DNA of 64,000 bases, from NCBI RefSeq assembly GCF_900112315.1, contig NZ_FOLL01000003.1:186001-250000 (forward strand), read 5' to 3'. This document shows positions 18,934 to 29,900 of this stretch, one piece after another. Below the pieces are notes generated by a model. The model made no database searches. It was not told where the DNA came from and worked only from the letters and a program-made list of their open reading frames with translations. Source of the stretch: Parapedobacter composti. Lineage in GTDB: Bacteria; Bacteroidota; Bacteroidia; Sphingobacteriales; Sphingobacteriaceae. Made by a program: the position numbers and the translations under genes. Each line of letters opens with the position of its first letter. The stretch's first letter is position 1.

Positions 18934-19203
18934 ATGGACAGTAACGCGAAAGTTGTAGCAGCATTATTGGCGGGGTTGGCAGCAGGCGCTGCATTGGGAA
19001 TCTTATTTGCACCGGAAAAAGGAACCGAAACCCGTGAAAAACTGAATGACTCATTGAGGGATTTAGGTGAGGCGCTTAAAGAGCGTACCGCTGAGCAGAT
19101 GGAGCACCTGAATGACTTCAAAGATAAAGTGCTGGCTGCCGTGAAGACGAAAGTCAACAAAGGCGAGCGCATGGTAGAAGAAGGACTGGAAGAGCACGCC
19201 TGA
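18934..19203 (+). CDS. YtxH-domain protein
   Basis: 89 residues. A Gly/Ala-rich membrane helix (about 5-24, GLAAGAALGILFAPEKG) is followed by an amphipathic helix rich in Glu and Lys, the standard YtxH layout. It is likely an inner-membrane anchored stress or envelope protein. It is the first of three small genes in a row (YtxH, holin-like, coiled-coil protein), a set that recurs in Bacteroidota. The function of YtxH is unknown beyond stress induction in Bacillus. Confidence 0.85.
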   Translation: MDSNAKVVAALLAGLAAGAALGILFAPEKGTETREKLNDSLRDLGEALKERTAEQMEHLNDFKDKVLAAVKTKVNKGERMVEEGLEEHA

Positions 19204-19330
19204 ATATAGGAAAGGGCCGTGGCCCTTGGCCATGACATGGCATCGCACCTGATTAGCGACATCCATTCACCGAAGTGGATAAGGTTTCTTATTATCATAA
19301 ACGCGCACTATTATACCTTTGGCTGAACCC

Positions 19331-19714
19331 ATGGAGGAACAAAAGTTTTCATTTAAAGGGGTATTCCAGAAGAGCAAAGAGTACATCGATACCCGCTTTA
19401 AGCTGTTTAAGCTCAAGCTTGTCGAACGGTCGTCGCGGCTGATTGCGAGCCTTATCGTAGACGTCGTCAGGGCTGTCTTTGCCGTCTTTGTGGTGTTTTT
19501 CCTCAGTTTAGCCTTGGGGTTTTACCTGAGCGAGCTGCTGGGCAGTTCTTCACTGGGTTTTTTGGCAACGGGAGGAATATTCGTGTTGTTGATAGTGTTG
19601 GTATCGCTCTGTGAGAATCCATTGGAGCGCTTATTCATGAACCTTTCCATTAAGCGGTTTCTGCAAAAGTGGAACGACGAAATAGACGACGATGAGGAAG
19701 GAAAGCAAGATTAA
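19331..19714 (+). CDS. Holin-X-like phage-holin-family membrane protein
   Basis: 127 residues from ATG 19331; a TTG at 19319 would add four. Two closely spaced transmembrane helices (about 45-68 and 76-98) follow an amphipathic N-terminal segment. This matches the small Holin-X/DUF1469-like family that accompanies YtxH proteins. The holin name reflects topology and not lytic function. It overlaps the next gene by 23 bp, so the two are likely translated together. Confidence 0.75.
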   Translation: MEEQKFSFKGVFQKSKEYIDTRFKLFKLKLVERSSRLIASLIVDVVRAVFAVFVVFFLSLALGFYLSELLGSSSLGFLATGGIFVLLIVLVSLCENPLERLFMNLSIKRFLQKWNDEIDDDEEGKQD

Positions 19715-20156
19715 AAATCTACATGATCTACGGGCCGAAATTACCCGTTTAAAGGCACTTGCCCGGGAGCAGGAGCGTTACCTCGACGATCAATATCTCC
19801 TCCTACAGGCTAAAATCGAAGCCCCTTATCGTTTTTTGAAGTCTGCCCTTTCATGGGTTCCCGGTGCCAATACTGCGAAGGGGCTGTTTGCTAAGCGCCG
19901 TGAAGGCGAAGATTGGCTGAGCCGGGCACTGCGCATCGGGTTGCCCGTGGTATTGAACCGGCTGTTTCTCCGTAAGGCCGGGTTTTTCAAACGTGCGTTG
20001 GTGACCCTGCTGTCGCAGCAGGCTGCCGGCGCGCTGAATAAAGACCGGCTGAGTGCCTTCATCAACAAAGTGACCGATTTGATCAGGCCATCCGGCAAAA
20101 AGCGCAGGCCAAGGCACGTAGACTACGGCATTCCGCCCGACAGTGAGACCTACTGA
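19692..20156 (+). CDS. Hypothetical protein of the YtxH/holin-like cluster
   Basis: 154 residues, very basic. An N-terminal coiled-coil region (about 5-40, rich in Leu, Arg and Glu) precedes a hydrophobic, amphipathic middle (about 70-110). I do not recognise a named domain. Overlap with the holin-like gene and the shared orientation with YtxH suggest an envelope-associated role as the third member of that cluster. The start ATG 19692 lies inside the previous gene. It ends 7 bp after the end of the convergent fcl gene, so the two 3' ends overlap. Confidence 0.75.
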   Translation: MRKESKIKNLHDLRAEITRLKALAREQERYLDDQYLLLQAKIEAPYRFLKSALSWVPGANTAKGLFAKRREGEDWLSRALRIGLPVVLNRLFLRKAGFFKRALVTLLSQQAAGALNKDRLSAFINKVTDLIRPSGKKRRPRHVDYGIPPDSETY

Positions 20157-21085
20157 GCCGCGTGCTGTGCCAAAAAATCGTCATAAGCCATTTTAATGCC
20201 CGCTTCCAGCGCTGTAGTATGGTGCCAGCCTAAGGCATGAAGCTTACTCACGTCCATCAGTTTACGCGGAGTGCCGTCGGGTTTAGTCGTGTCAAACCGC
20301 ACGGTTCCCTGATAATCTACAATCGTCTTGATGAGGTGGGCAAGGTCTGCGATGCTTAAATCCGTTCCTGTACCGATGTTGATCAACTGTGGGTTATCAT
20401 AGGTCTCCATAAGAAATACACAGGCGTCCGCCAAATCATCTGCGAAGAGGAATTCGCGTTTCGGTGTGCCCGTTCCCCAGATGGTTACTTCCGGCAGCCC
20501 CGCGGTTTTCGCCTCATGGAAGCGGCGTATGAGCGCGGGCAGTACATGGGAATGCTCGGGGTGATAATTGTCGTTATACCCATATAAATTCGTGGGCATT
20601 ACCGATATGAAGTTGCAGCCATATTGGTCATGATAGGCCTGGCAAAGCTTAATGCCAGCGATTTTCGCTATGGCGTACGGCTCGTTTGTCGGCTCCAGCA
20701 ATCCGGTAAGCAGGTATTCCTCTTTGATGGGTTGCGGGGCGTGTTTCGGATAGATGCAGCTCGAACCCAAAAACAGCAGCTTTTTTACACCATGCTGGTA
20801 GGCTTGGTGGATCACATTATTTTGTATCGCCAGGTTTTCGTAGAGAAAATCCGCCCGGAAGGTGTTGTTCGCTAATATTCCCCCAACCTTTGCGGCGGCG
20901 AGGAATACATAGTCAGGCCGCTCTGCCGCAAAGAAATCGGCTACGGCCTGTTGGTCGCGCAGGTCCAGCTCGGCAGAGGTGCGCAGCAGCAGTCTGTCAT
21001 ACCCCAAGGCCCTTAGTTTGCGGTATATGGCCGAACCCACCATCCCCCGGTGGCCGGCAACGTATATCTTGGCATCTTTATTCAC
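20150..21085 (-). CDS. fcl: GDP-L-fucose synthase
   Basis: 311 residues from GTG 21085, which gives the family's usual length. A longer open frame upstream has no homology-like content and lies beyond the promoter. The NADP-binding loop G11-H-R-G-M-V-G-S18, S108/C110 and Y137-X3-K141 (YAIAKIAG) mark an extended SDR epimerase/reductase. It makes GDP-L-fucose from GDP-4-keto-6-deoxymannose. The partner gmd is not in the window. TATCTTTG on the minus strand (21112-21105), 20 nt before the GTG, supports this start. Confidence 0.93.
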   Translation of the reverse strand: MNKDAKIYVAGHRGMVGSAIYRKLRALGYDRLLLRTSAELDLRDQQAVADFFAAERPDYVFLAAAKVGGILANNTFRADFLYENLAIQNNVIHQAYQHGVKKLLFLGSSCIYPKHAPQPIKEEYLLTGLLEPTNEPYAIAKIAGIKLCQAYHDQYGCNFISVMPTNLYGYNDNYHPEHSHVLPALIRRFHEAKTAGLPEVTIWGTGTPKREFLFADDLADACVFLMETYDNPQLINIGTGTDLSIADLAHLIKTIVDYQGTVRFDTTKPDGTPRKLMDVSKLHALGWHHTTALEAGIKMAYDDFLAQHAAQ

Positions 21086-21104
21086 GGTCAGAAAAGCTAT
21101 TGTA

Positions 21105-21112
21105 CAAAGATA
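21105..21112 (-). promoter_or_regulatory. -7 element of the fcl promoter
   Basis: TATCTTTG on the minus strand matches TAnnTTTG exactly and lies 20 nt before GTG 21085. No good TTG is seen 18-20 nt upstream, so the -33 part is weak. Confidence 0.45.
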
Positions 21113-21163
21113 ACTATTTTCGGCTATCCGCACCGGCATGCCGTGCGGCGCAATGGTCATTAC

Positions 21164-21194
21164 TTGCCTTTTGTTCGTAAGATGCCTATGTTTG
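21164..21194 (+). promoter_or_regulatory. Promoter of trmB
   Basis: TTG (21164-21166), 20 nt, TATGTTTG (21187-21194). ATG 21213 follows after 18 nt, giving a short leader and supporting this start over ATG 21138. Confidence 0.6.
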
Positions 21195-21212
21195 CAGCCA
21201 CATAAATACCAT

Positions 21213-21866
21213 ATGGGAAAAGACAAGCTACGGAAGTTTGCCGAGATTGAAACATTTGCCAACGTGCTGCAGCTCGATGAGGGAAAAGTCATGAAAGGGC
21301 AATGGGCGGCTGCGCATTTCGGCAACCGGCAGCCCGTCGTGCTGGAGCTGGCCTGCGGCAAGGGCGAATACACCGTCAATATGGCCAGGATGTTCCCGGG
21401 CAGAAACTTCATCGGCATCGACTATAAAGGCAACCGTCTCTGGCGGGGTGCTAAAACCGCGTTGGAAGACGGCATTGCCAATGTAGCGTTCCTGCGCATC
21501 CAGATAGAAGACATTCTGGAGTATTTCGCACCCGGCGAGGTAGCCGAAATCTGGATTACCTTTCCCGACCCGCAGCCGCAGAAAAGCCGTGAAAAGAAGC
21601 GGCTTACAAATCCGGTTTTTCTGGAGAAATATGCCCGTATTATGGCGTCCGGAGGGCTTATACACCTCAAGACCGACAACGACGGACTGTATGCCTACAC
21701 GATGGAAAAGCTCGCTGAGGCCGGTTTAGCCGTTGAAGCCAACACGGCAGACCTGTACCATTCGGCGTTGGTGGACGATGTGCTGGCCATTAAGACCTAT
21801 TACGAGCGCAAATACCTGGCGCACGGCAAAAACATCAATTACGTGAAGTGGCGCTGGCCACAGTGA
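21213..21866 (+). CDS. trmB: tRNA (guanine-N7-)-methyltransferase
   Basis: 217 residues from ATG 21213, chosen because the family N-terminus and the promoter both fit. The SAM-binding motif [10 protein letters not shown] and the signature [15 protein letters not shown] near the active site define TrmB, which makes m7G46 in the tRNA variable loop. It is divergent from fcl and its 3' end overlaps the convergent trhO by 32 bp. Confidence 0.95.
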   Translation: MGKDKLRKFAEIETFANVLQLDEGKVMKGQWAAAHFGNRQPVVLELACGKGEYTVNMARMFPGRNFIGIDYKGNRLWRGAKTALEDGIANVAFLRIQIEDILEYFAPGEVAEIWITFPDPQPQKSREKKRLTNPVFLEKYARIMASGGLIHLKTDNDGLYAYTMEKLAEAGLAVEANTADLYHSALVDDVLAIKTYYERKYLAHGKNINYVKWRWPQ

Positions 21867-22824
21867 GCTGCTTGTGCTTCCGTTTGCTGATTTTTTCTGC
21901 ATTTACCGGCTGCGGCACCTTTACATAATAACCCGTGCCATCGTAGGGGCGCCTGCGCGGGTGCTGCATGCAGGTGTCCGAGCAGCAGCCTTCCATCTTC
22001 CAGCCGCAAGCCTCACATTGCGTAAAGTGCTCATTGCATTCGGGGTTGGCACAGTTAATCATCCGGCTCGTGGTGGTGCCGCAGTTAAAACACGTAGACA
22101 CTACCGTCGGATTTATTGAATTCACGTCTACGGTAACCCGGTTGTCAAACACGTAGCATTTGCCTTCAAAATCTTTGCCGCCCACCGCTTTGCCATATTT
22201 GATGATACCGCCGTGTAACTGGTAAACCTCCTTGAATCCTTCTTTGAGCAGCAGGGCGGAAGCCTTTTCGCATTTGATGCCACCGGTGCAGTAGGTGAGT
22301 ATCTTTTTGTCTTTATACTGGGCCAGCTCGTTTATCTTTTCCGGAAATTCCCTGAAGTTCTCAATATTCAGCGTTACGGCATTTTTGAAACGGCCCACGC
22401 TGTGCTCATAGGTGGAGCGCACGTCCAGTATCACCACATCGTCACGGTCTTTCATTTCGAGGAACTCCTGGGGTTCCAGGTGTTTTCCCGTTTCGCGGGT
22501 GGGGTCAATCACCTTGGGGTCGCGCAGTCCGGAATGCACGATTTCGGGCTTATAGCGGCAGTGCATTTTGATGAACGAGGGCTGGTCTACCTCATCGATT
22601 TTAAAGTCGGTTTTGGCAAACCGCGGGTCGGCATGCACGGCATCCATATACGCTTTGCAGGCTTCAGGTGTGCCCGATACGGTACCGTTGAGGCCCTCAT
22701 CGGCCACGATGATGCGGCCTACCAGGCCAAGCGATTTACAGAAAGCAAGATGATCGGCGGCAAACTGTTCCGCATTGTCGATGTGGCTGTAGCAATAGTA
22801 CAGCAGGGTGTGGTATGTCTTCAT
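21835..22824 (-). CDS. trhO: tRNA uridine-34 hydroxylase TrhO (rhodanese-related)
   Basis: 329 residues from ATG 22824. An N-terminal acylphosphatase-like domain is followed by a rhodanese domain with the active loop CTGGIKCEKA, and then a Cys-rich C-terminal tail (CFNCG, CANPECNEH, CEACGW, CCSDTC) that looks metal-binding. Family members hydroxylate U34 of certain tRNAs using prephenate-derived chemistry or oxygen. The upstream part of the longer open frame (to 22902) has no family support. The 3' end overlaps trmB, so two tRNA-modification genes are arranged tail to tail. Confidence 0.92.
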   Translation of the reverse strand: MKTYHTLLYYCYSHIDNAEQFAADHLAFCKSLGLVGRIIVADEGLNGTVSGTPEACKAYMDAVHADPRFAKTDFKIDEVDQPSFIKMHCRYKPEIVHSGLRDPKVIDPTRETGKHLEPQEFLEMKDRDDVVILDVRSTYEHSVGRFKNAVTLNIENFREFPEKINELAQYKDKKILTYCTGGIKCEKASALLLKEGFKEVYQLHGGIIKYGKAVGGKDFEGKCYVFDNRVTVDVNSINPTVVSTCFNCGTTTSRMINCANPECNEHFTQCEACGWKMEGCCSDTCMQHPRRRPYDGTGYYVKVPQPVNAEKISKRKHKQLTVASATSRN

Positions 22825-22886
22825 ATGTCCATTGATACCGCTGCAAACGGCGTTTAATGATTTAGCTGCAAAGATAACAAAAAAAA

Positions 22887-22916
22887 TCGGGCGTAAACCC
22901 ATAGGGATACGCCCGA
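22887..22916 (-). terminator. Terminator of locus 1 (after the metalloprotease gene)
   Basis: A perfect 9-bp stem TCGGGCGTA/TACGCCCGA (22887-22895 with 22908-22916). On the minus strand it is followed by a run of eight T. It lies 22 bp after the stop of the protease gene and closes the susC-susD-protease operon. Confidence 0.85.
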
Positions 22917-22937
22917 CTTGCTCTTGTCTCGCTTCGG

Positions 22938-25571
22938 CTATTGGGCCGACAGGAAGAATGAAATCCGCTTCAGCAGGTAGTCATAGTGGTCGCGGTCGGT
23001 GCCCTTGGCTTTGCGCCGTAGCTGTTCCACCTGGGCCTGTACGCTGCGCAGTTCTGCAAGGGTGAGCCGCTCAATGAGGAACCACTTATCGCCCATTTGC
23101 ATGTCCTTATACTGGAAATAGAGCTCATCGTGCCCCATGAGTGAAAAAGCACCGTCATCACCGGCCTGGAGGCAGCACTGTTCGTGCCGTGCACCATGAG
23201 GAATGAGCATTTCACCGTTCACCCCATCCGCAAGCGCCTTGCTGCCGGCATCGAGGTCTTTCCGTATGCCAGACATGGCGATGAGCCGGTCCACATACTG
23301 CGCCTGCAGCACTTGCCGGTAGTAAGCCGTGGCGTCATCGGCGCTTGTAAAGAGGCCGCTGCGCAGATCGTTCAGCAGGTCTTCCGGGCCATAGGCATCC
23401 GGGCCGTTGCGCAGCTGATTGTCCCATAAATAGGCGAGCTTGCCGTTATTCAGTATTTCGCTTTGCAGCATTTTTTTATACAGGCGTTCAAAATACGAAG
23501 CCACCGGTACAATGCGCTTTACCCCATTGGTTTGCACGGTTAGCTGCAGGTTCCCCTGCACGGCCTCGCCGAGCCACACCGGGGCTTCCAGCAATTGCTC
23601 CAGCAAAAAAGCTACAGCCCGTTGCTGTGTTTCACGGTCGGCATACCGGTACATGGGCTGCTCCTGCCCCTGCACGGGGTAGTATTGTTCTACGCCCGCT
23701 ATTGCCGTGCTCACATGCAGCAGGTAACGTTCGTATTGTTTAAGCAAGGCCAGCAGTGCCTCCTCTTGTTTTTGGTAGTCTTCTCCCGGCTTAGCAAACC
23801 ATTCCGGCAGGTGGGCAAGGATGTATCTGATGTTTGCAGCACCGTATTCGCTGGCTTTCACCACATCGTCACCGAGGCTTTCCCGCTGCGAGGTGGGGTC
23901 CGTACCGTTTACATCGCCTTCCCCGAAACGGAAGCGCGGGTCATCGGCATGCTTGGCTATCCATTGGTTCAGCGTTTTGGCTTCATCTTCCGGGCGCTGG
24001 GCGCCGGGTATGGGCCGGTAGCCCCAATGGATAGCGTACGTATCATACATGCCCAGCCGGGGCGGGGTCAGTTTTACGCCCTTATCGCCGGGTTGGGCCA
24101 CGTAGTTGAACCGCGCATAATCCATAATGGATGGGGTGGTGCCGTATTTTTGGGTAAACGTAGCGGAACGGAGCGAATCAACCGGAAAAGCCGCAGAAGC
24201 AGCCATGTTGTGGCGCAAGCCCAGCGAGTGCCCGATTTCGTGCGCCGTTACGTACCGCAATGCATCGCCGAGCATTTCATCGGCGATATCGGTTGTCCGC
24301 GCAGCCGGGTCCACCGCCGCCGTCTGGCTGAAACGCCATTCGGCCAGTAGCTTCAACACGTTGTGGTAGAGGATAACGTCTGACTCGAGGATTTCACCTG
24401 AGCGTGGATCAAATACAGACGGTCCTTTGGCATTTGCGATGGGCGACGCGGTGTACCGGATTACCGAGTAGCGCACATCCTCCGGATTGAACGCCGGATC
24501 ATCCACCGGTGCGTCTTTGGCTTGGATGGCATTTTTGAAACCTGCGGCTTCAAAAGCCGGAATCCAGTCTTCCACACCTTTACGGATGTATTCGCGCCAT
24601 TTGGCTGGCGTGGAGGCATCAATGTAAAAGACGATGGGTTGCTGCGGTTCCACCAGTTCGCCGCGTTCCATCTTGGTCCGGTCTTCCGGCTTTGGCTCCA
24701 GCCGCCAGCGATTGATGAAAAACCGTTGTTTTACGGGCTGGCTTTCGTCGAACGAATGGAACGAGCGGACGAAGTAGCCCACCCGGTTATCGGCATACCG
24801 TGGCATCATGGGCTGCTCGGGGAGAAGCACCAGCGACCGGTTTACCGAAATCGTGTACAGGTTGGTGCCTTCCGTTACGGTGAGCAAGCTGCGCACTTCA
24901 ATATTCTTTTCAAAACTTTGGGTGGAGGTGATGTAGGATCGGTTTTCTTCAACTTTGTACTTACGCGTTTTTCCGGTAAGCAGTTCCATTAAGCTTTTTC
25001 CGAAGAAGCCGAGCTCTTCGATATAAGGGACATACAGGCTATGGATGTCTATAATGGCGTTGCCGCTTTCCGCAGTGGCTTTGATGGGAAAGGCCAGCAA
25101 GATAGGGTCTACCGTCTGTAATGCCACGGCGTTGCGGAACGCGGTGTCGGTGCCGGTAAACCGCAGCACGTTGCGGGAGGTTACCTTGCGGAGCAGGATC
25201 TGCTTGTCGTCGGGCGACTTCTCCCAGCGCAACATCAACCCCGGTTCGGTGCGTTCACCCGCCACGGTCTGGTCAAAATCGCTGCTGCTCATGGCCATGC
25301 GCGTAGAAACCATCAGCATGTCCCGGTGCAGCATGCTGTCGGGTATCTCAAAATAGTAGCGGTGATCGGCTTGGTGGACGATGAACATGCCCGAGTCTGA
25401 CACGACCGGCTTGTCTTTGAAGAAGGCATCGAACGCTTTAATGGGCGACGCCTTGGCCGCATCGCTCTTAGCCGTGTCGGTCTGCGCAGCAACCGTAACG
25501 GCAAACATAACGGTGAGCGCGGCGGCGAGTATCGGCTTTAAAAAGAACGTATGGATATGTTGAATATACAT
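22938..25571 (-). CDS. Exported zinc-dependent metalloprotease (DUF5117/DUF5118 type)
   Basis: 877 residues with a signal peptide ending near VAAQ. DUF5118- and DUF5117-like regions fill about 40-430. The zinc site H444-E-I-G-H448-X5-H454 (HEIGHSLGLRHN) is of the metzincin type, and a helical C-terminal domain follows. It should cut proteins or peptides outside the cell membrane. It starts 21 bp after susD and is the last gene of the operon, so it is likely the degradative enzyme of this uptake locus. The family is common in Bacteroidota but its targets are not well defined. Confidence 0.92.
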   Translation of the reverse strand: MYIQHIHTFFLKPILAAALTVMFAVTVAAQTDTAKSDAAKASPIKAFDAFFKDKPVVSDSGMFIVHQADHRYYFEIPDSMLHRDMLMVSTRMAMSSSDFDQTVAGERTEPGLMLRWEKSPDDKQILLRKVTSRNVLRFTGTDTAFRNAVALQTVDPILLAFPIKATAESGNAIIDIHSLYVPYIEELGFFGKSLMELLTGKTRKYKVEENRSYITSTQSFEKNIEVRSLLTVTEGTNLYTISVNRSLVLLPEQPMMPRYADNRVGYFVRSFHSFDESQPVKQRFFINRWRLEPKPEDRTKMERGELVEPQQPIVFYIDASTPAKWREYIRKGVEDWIPAFEAAGFKNAIQAKDAPVDDPAFNPEDVRYSVIRYTASPIANAKGPSVFDPRSGEILESDVILYHNVLKLLAEWRFSQTAAVDPAARTTDIADEMLGDALRYVTAHEIGHSLGLRHNMAASAAFPVDSLRSATFTQKYGTTPSIMDYARFNYVAQPGDKGVKLTPPRLGMYDTYAIHWGYRPIPGAQRPEDEAKTLNQWIAKHADDPRFRFGEGDVNGTDPTSQRESLGDDVVKASEYGAANIRYILAHLPEWFAKPGEDYQKQEEALLALLKQYERYLLHVSTAIAGVEQYYPVQGQEQPMYRYADRETQQRAVAFLLEQLLEAPVWLGEAVQGNLQLTVQTNGVKRIVPVASYFERLYKKMLQSEILNNGKLAYLWDNQLRNGPDAYGPEDLLNDLRSGLFTSADDATAYYRQVLQAQYVDRLIAMSGIRKDLDAGSKALADGVNGEMLIPHGARHEQCCLQAGDDGAFSLMGHDELYFQYKDMQMGDKWFLIERLTLAELRSVQAQVEQLRRKAKGTDRDHYDYLLKRISFFLSAQ

Positions 25572-25592
25572 GATAGTGATGAAATAAAACGG

Positions 25593-26936
25593 TTAATAAT
25601 CTGGGTTTTGGCGGCCAAACAAGATATTGTTGTGCACTTCGCTCTCGGGTACGGGCAGGATGTACTGCGATTCACTGATAACCGTAGGCTTCACTTCGCG
25701 GATTTTTCCAAACCGCAGCGAGGCAAACCAGTCGCTACCGTTTTCAAAGCAGAGTTCGCGGATGATTTCTTCATAGATTTCATCCAGCAATGCGCCGGCG
25801 TCGGCAGCGGGCGAAGTATACGGCGTTCCAAGGGCTCGTGACACCAGCGTTTCAAGCGGAGCCTTTGCCTCTTCCAGGGGTGCGCCGCTGCGTGCCAGTC
25901 CTTCGGCTTGGATGAGGTACATTTCCGCCAGGCGTATGAAGTACGTGGGGCGGTGAAATGTTTGGTTATCCACCTTGAGGATTTGGTTATTGGCTTGGTT
26001 GTAGGTAACTGCCTGCCTTGGGTCGCCTTCCAGCAGGTCTTTTGATAAGTCACCCGCAATGGCTGCCAGGTTGGTATACGTAAACCGTTTGCGGTCGGTT
26101 GTCGCCGCAGCGGTTACCGCGTCTGTGGCCCGCATCAAGATCATTTCTGTCGAATTGAACCCCGTGCTGAATACTTCGGCAAACGTAGGACTCAGCGACC
26201 GCGTTTCCTCGCGGATCACCTCACCGGCAAGGGCAGCAGCCCCGGCATATTCTCCGCGATACAACAGCACTCGTGCTTTCAGCGCTTTGGCGGCGGTCTT
26301 GGAAAACAGCACGGGTTTTTCAAAATCCGGGCCGTTCAGGATTGCCTCATCCAGATCATCCAAAATCAATCGGTAAACTTCCGCTACTGTACCGCGTCTT
26401 TTGAAGCGGTTGGTGTAGTCAGACGGTTCGTCGCGCACCACCACGCCATAGGTGCTGTTCAGGTCATAGAACTGGCCGAAGAAACGCAGCGCATCGAAAT
26501 GGGCCATGGCTCTCAGGCCGTGTGCTTGGGCAATGAGTTCCGCCTTTTCCGTGCCAGGCAGTTCGCTGTCGGGCAGCTCTCCCACCAATTTGATAGCCCA
26601 GTTGGCATGGTTGGCCAGGCTGTAAAATGCGGTCCACATGTTTGCGACGTCAGTCAGCGTTGGCGACACTTCATTCGTTATGAATTGCAGGTTTACGGCA
26701 GCCGTGCCCCGGTCCATGGTCCCCGTTAACAGGGCGGGCACCATTTCGGTATGCATGTGGTAATACTGGTTGTGAAACTGCGCGTACACACCGTTGACCA
26801 ACGCCCGCGCGCCCGCGGCGTCTTTTACCACGTTATCCTGGTCAAGGTTATTGGGTGGTTCCACATGGAGTACATCGGTCAGCTTCGAGCAGCTGGCCAG
26901 GCATAAAATGCATATAATCGCTAATGAATATTTCAT
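25593..26936 (-). CDS. SusD/RagB-family nutrient-binding lipoprotein (locus 1)
   Basis: 447 residues. A lipoprotein signal with LASC (Cys16) precedes a SusD_RagB fold built on TPR-like helices, seen in segments such as KAELIAQAHGLRAMAHFDAL and YLIQAEGLARSG. It should sit on the cell surface as a lid over the SusC channel and bind substrate. It is 13 bp downstream of susC and 21 bp upstream of the metalloprotease gene, so the three genes form an operon. The ligand is unknown; the protease neighbour points to peptides. Confidence 0.93.
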   Translation of the reverse strand: MKYSLAIICILCLASCSKLTDVLHVEPPNNLDQDNVVKDAAGARALVNGVYAQFHNQYYHMHTEMVPALLTGTMDRGTAAVNLQFITNEVSPTLTDVANMWTAFYSLANHANWAIKLVGELPDSELPGTEKAELIAQAHGLRAMAHFDALRFFGQFYDLNSTYGVVVRDEPSDYTNRFKRRGTVAEVYRLILDDLDEAILNGPDFEKPVLFSKTAAKALKARVLLYRGEYAGAAALAGEVIREETRSLSPTFAEVFSTGFNSTEMILMRATDAVTAAATTDRKRFTYTNLAAIAGDLSKDLLEGDPRQAVTYNQANNQILKVDNQTFHRPTYFIRLAEMYLIQAEGLARSGAPLEEAKAPLETLVSRALGTPYTSPAADAGALLDEIYEEIIRELCFENGSDWFASLRFGKIREVKPTVISESQYILPVPESEVHNNILFGRQNPDY

Positions 26937-26949
26937 GGTGTTATTTTCG

Positions 26950-29900
26950 TTAAAATCCGGCCCTGATGCCGAAGGTAAATGTTTTAGCCACCGGGAAGTA
27001 GCCCAAATCCCGGCCAGCGTTAAGGTCGTTGTTAAACATATGGCTCACTTCGGGGTCTGCGCCCGGATATTTGGTAATGGTAAGCAGGTTACGCGCACTG
27101 CCGAACAGTTGTATATTGTTGAAGAAATTGGTTCTGCTCAGCAGATTTTGGGGCAGGTTGTATTCGAGATACAGGTTGTTCAGCCGAAGGAATGATCCGT
27201 CATGCACATAATAAGAAGACGTCAGGTAATTACGGTTGGGGTCGCCATATACGGCGCGGGGCTGATCGGTTGGCCGTTCCGGTGTCCATCGGTCCATAAC
27301 CATGGCGAGCTTGTTTTCACCATAGGAAGGGAGGGTTGTGCCTACGAAGTTGATAGATTGGCTTTGGCTTACCCACAAAATGTCGTTGCCTACGGTATAA
27401 TTGAACATCGCGGTGAGCCGTAATCCTTTGTATCGGAAGGTGCTGGAAAATCCGCCCCAGATATTCGGCATCGGGTTGCCGATAACGGTTTGGTCAAGCG
27501 ACGTAATCTTGCCATCCGGCACCCCGTTTGGACCGGTGATATCCCGGAATAAGATGTCGCCCGGCGCTGTGCCGGGTTGGTGATAGATGCCATCGTGCGC
27601 TTGTGCGTTTAGCTGGTCGAGTTGTTCCTGCGATTGGATAATGCCATCGGCTACATAGCCGAAGTGCAGGCCGAGGGGCTGGTTCAGCCGCAGTGACCCT
27701 CCGCCGGGAGGCGATATGATACCAGTTGTGGAGTTCAGGAAATCTTCGTTGAGCGTTTCCAAGCGGTTCCTGTTGCGCGATGCATTTACCATCATGCTCC
27801 AGGTGAAGTCGCCCCTGCGGATAAGGTCTCCTTCAATGGTCAGCTCGATGCCCCGGTTGCGCACGGAGCCGAGGTTGGCAATCGTTGTGGTAAAGCCAGT
27901 GCTGAGCGGGGTTTGCATGTGAAACAGGGCATCACGTGTTAGCCGGTCGTAGTAGTCAACCGCGCCGCTCAGGCGACCGTTAAATAGAGAGAAGTCCAGG
28001 CCGATGTCGGTTTGCGGGGTTACCTCCCAGCGCAATCCGGCATTGCCCAGCTGCAGCTGGCTGTAGCCCGGCCGGCCATCGTAGTTGTTCGCCTCGTAGA
28101 GGGCCCGCCATTGATAGGGCCCGAAGTTCTGCTGGCCCGTCAGGCCCCAGCTGGCCCGCAGCTTCAGTTCCTGCACAAATCCGGCCCACTGCATAAACGG
28201 TTCCTCAGAGATACGCCAGCCCGCGGCAAAGGTTGGGAAAAAAGCCCACTGGTTGTTGGTGCCGAATTTAGATGACCCGTCTGTCCGGGCCGAAGCGGTA
28301 AACAGATACCTGTCCAGCAGGGTGTAGTTGGCCCTGCCGAAAAATGATATCAAGCCCCATTGGGTCTCGTGAGAACCTATCCACAGGTCGCGTGTTGCGC
28401 TGGAGAGGTTGGTTAAGATTTCATCTTGTGCAAACCCTCTTCCGGATGCCTTTAGGTAGCTGTTGCTATCGCCCTGCCAAGACGCTCCCACAACGCCATC
28501 CACGTGGTGGATGTCTGAAAAACGCTGGTTGTAATTCAGGGTATTTTCCCATAGCCGTGATATCCCACGGCTGCTACTTTCCTGAGCGTAGCCATCCCCC
28601 GGGCCATTGGTCATGTGATAACCGCCCAGGTTGGTATAACCGGGGTAATAACTGCGCTGGTTGCCATTGTTGTAATTGATGGACAGGGCAGACCGTAGCA
28701 CGAAGTAGCGCGCGAAGTTTGCCTCGGCGAAGATCGAGCCCACCAACAGGTTGGTTTGGTTGGTGTTCAATATATTGGTTCTCGCCACGGGGTTTTCCTG
28801 TGAAGAGAAAGGCGAGTAAGTAAAGCTGCCATCCGGGTTATATACCGGAATGTCCGGCCGGTAGGTATAAATGTTAGACAGGCTGGCACCCGGTGTGCTC
28901 AGCTGGTCGCTCGTAGACAGGTTGATGTTAGCCCCTATCTTCAGGAAATCGGTCGCTGAAATTTCAATCTTCGAAAGTAAGTTATACCGGTCAAAAGCCG
29001 AATTGCGGATAACGCCGTCGTTCCCGGTATAACCCAGGCTTGTAAAATAGCGCAAGCGCTCATTACCCCCGCTCGCAGAAAAATTGACCTGCCGGGTCAC
29101 CGCGTTGTTTACCCCCGCTTCTTTTGCCCAGTCGGTGTTGGCCGTGCCGAAATAGCTGCCGTCGCGGACGGAATTAATAAACGGGTTGTTCAGCGTGCTG
29201 TTGTTGGCCGCTTCGGTCCAGATATCCCGGAACTGGTTGGCGTTCAGCGCATCCGCCACCTGGGCCTGTTGGATGGCCAGCGATGAATTGAACTGGAAAA
29301 CCGGTTTGCCGGCCGCCGAGCCCGACTTGGTGGTGATGATCACCACACCTCCCGCCGCCCGGGAGCCATAGATGGCCGTGGCCGACGCATCTTTCAGCAC
29401 GCTGATTGATTCGATATCTGCGGGGTTGAGGTTGTTCAGCGGGCTGTTGAGCCCCAGGTTAAGCATTTCCGTATTGCGGGCGCTGCCATCGTCCGGTATA
29501 TTGCTTTCTGCAAGCACGGGCACGCCGTCAACCACATACAGCGGTTGGTTTGAGCCCAGCAGAGACGCCGAGCCCCGTATACGCACACGGGTGGCCGCAC
29601 CGGGCTGCCCGTTTTCCTGCTGCACCATCACGCCCGCAGCGAATCCTTTCAACGATTCTTCCAGGTTCACCACCGGCGGCAAGTCCTGCAACTGGTCGGC
29701 AGAAATGGTGGCTACGGAGCCCGTGATGTTTTTGCGGCGTTGGCTGCCATAGGCAATCACCACGGTTTCATCCAGCTCGTTGGAACGCTCTTGCAGGCTG
29801 ATGTTAATCTGTGCGCGCCCGTTTATTGGCACTTCCGCGGTGGTAAAGGCCAGGTGCGAAAACACAAGGATGGCGTTTTCGGCGGGCACCCGGATGCTAT

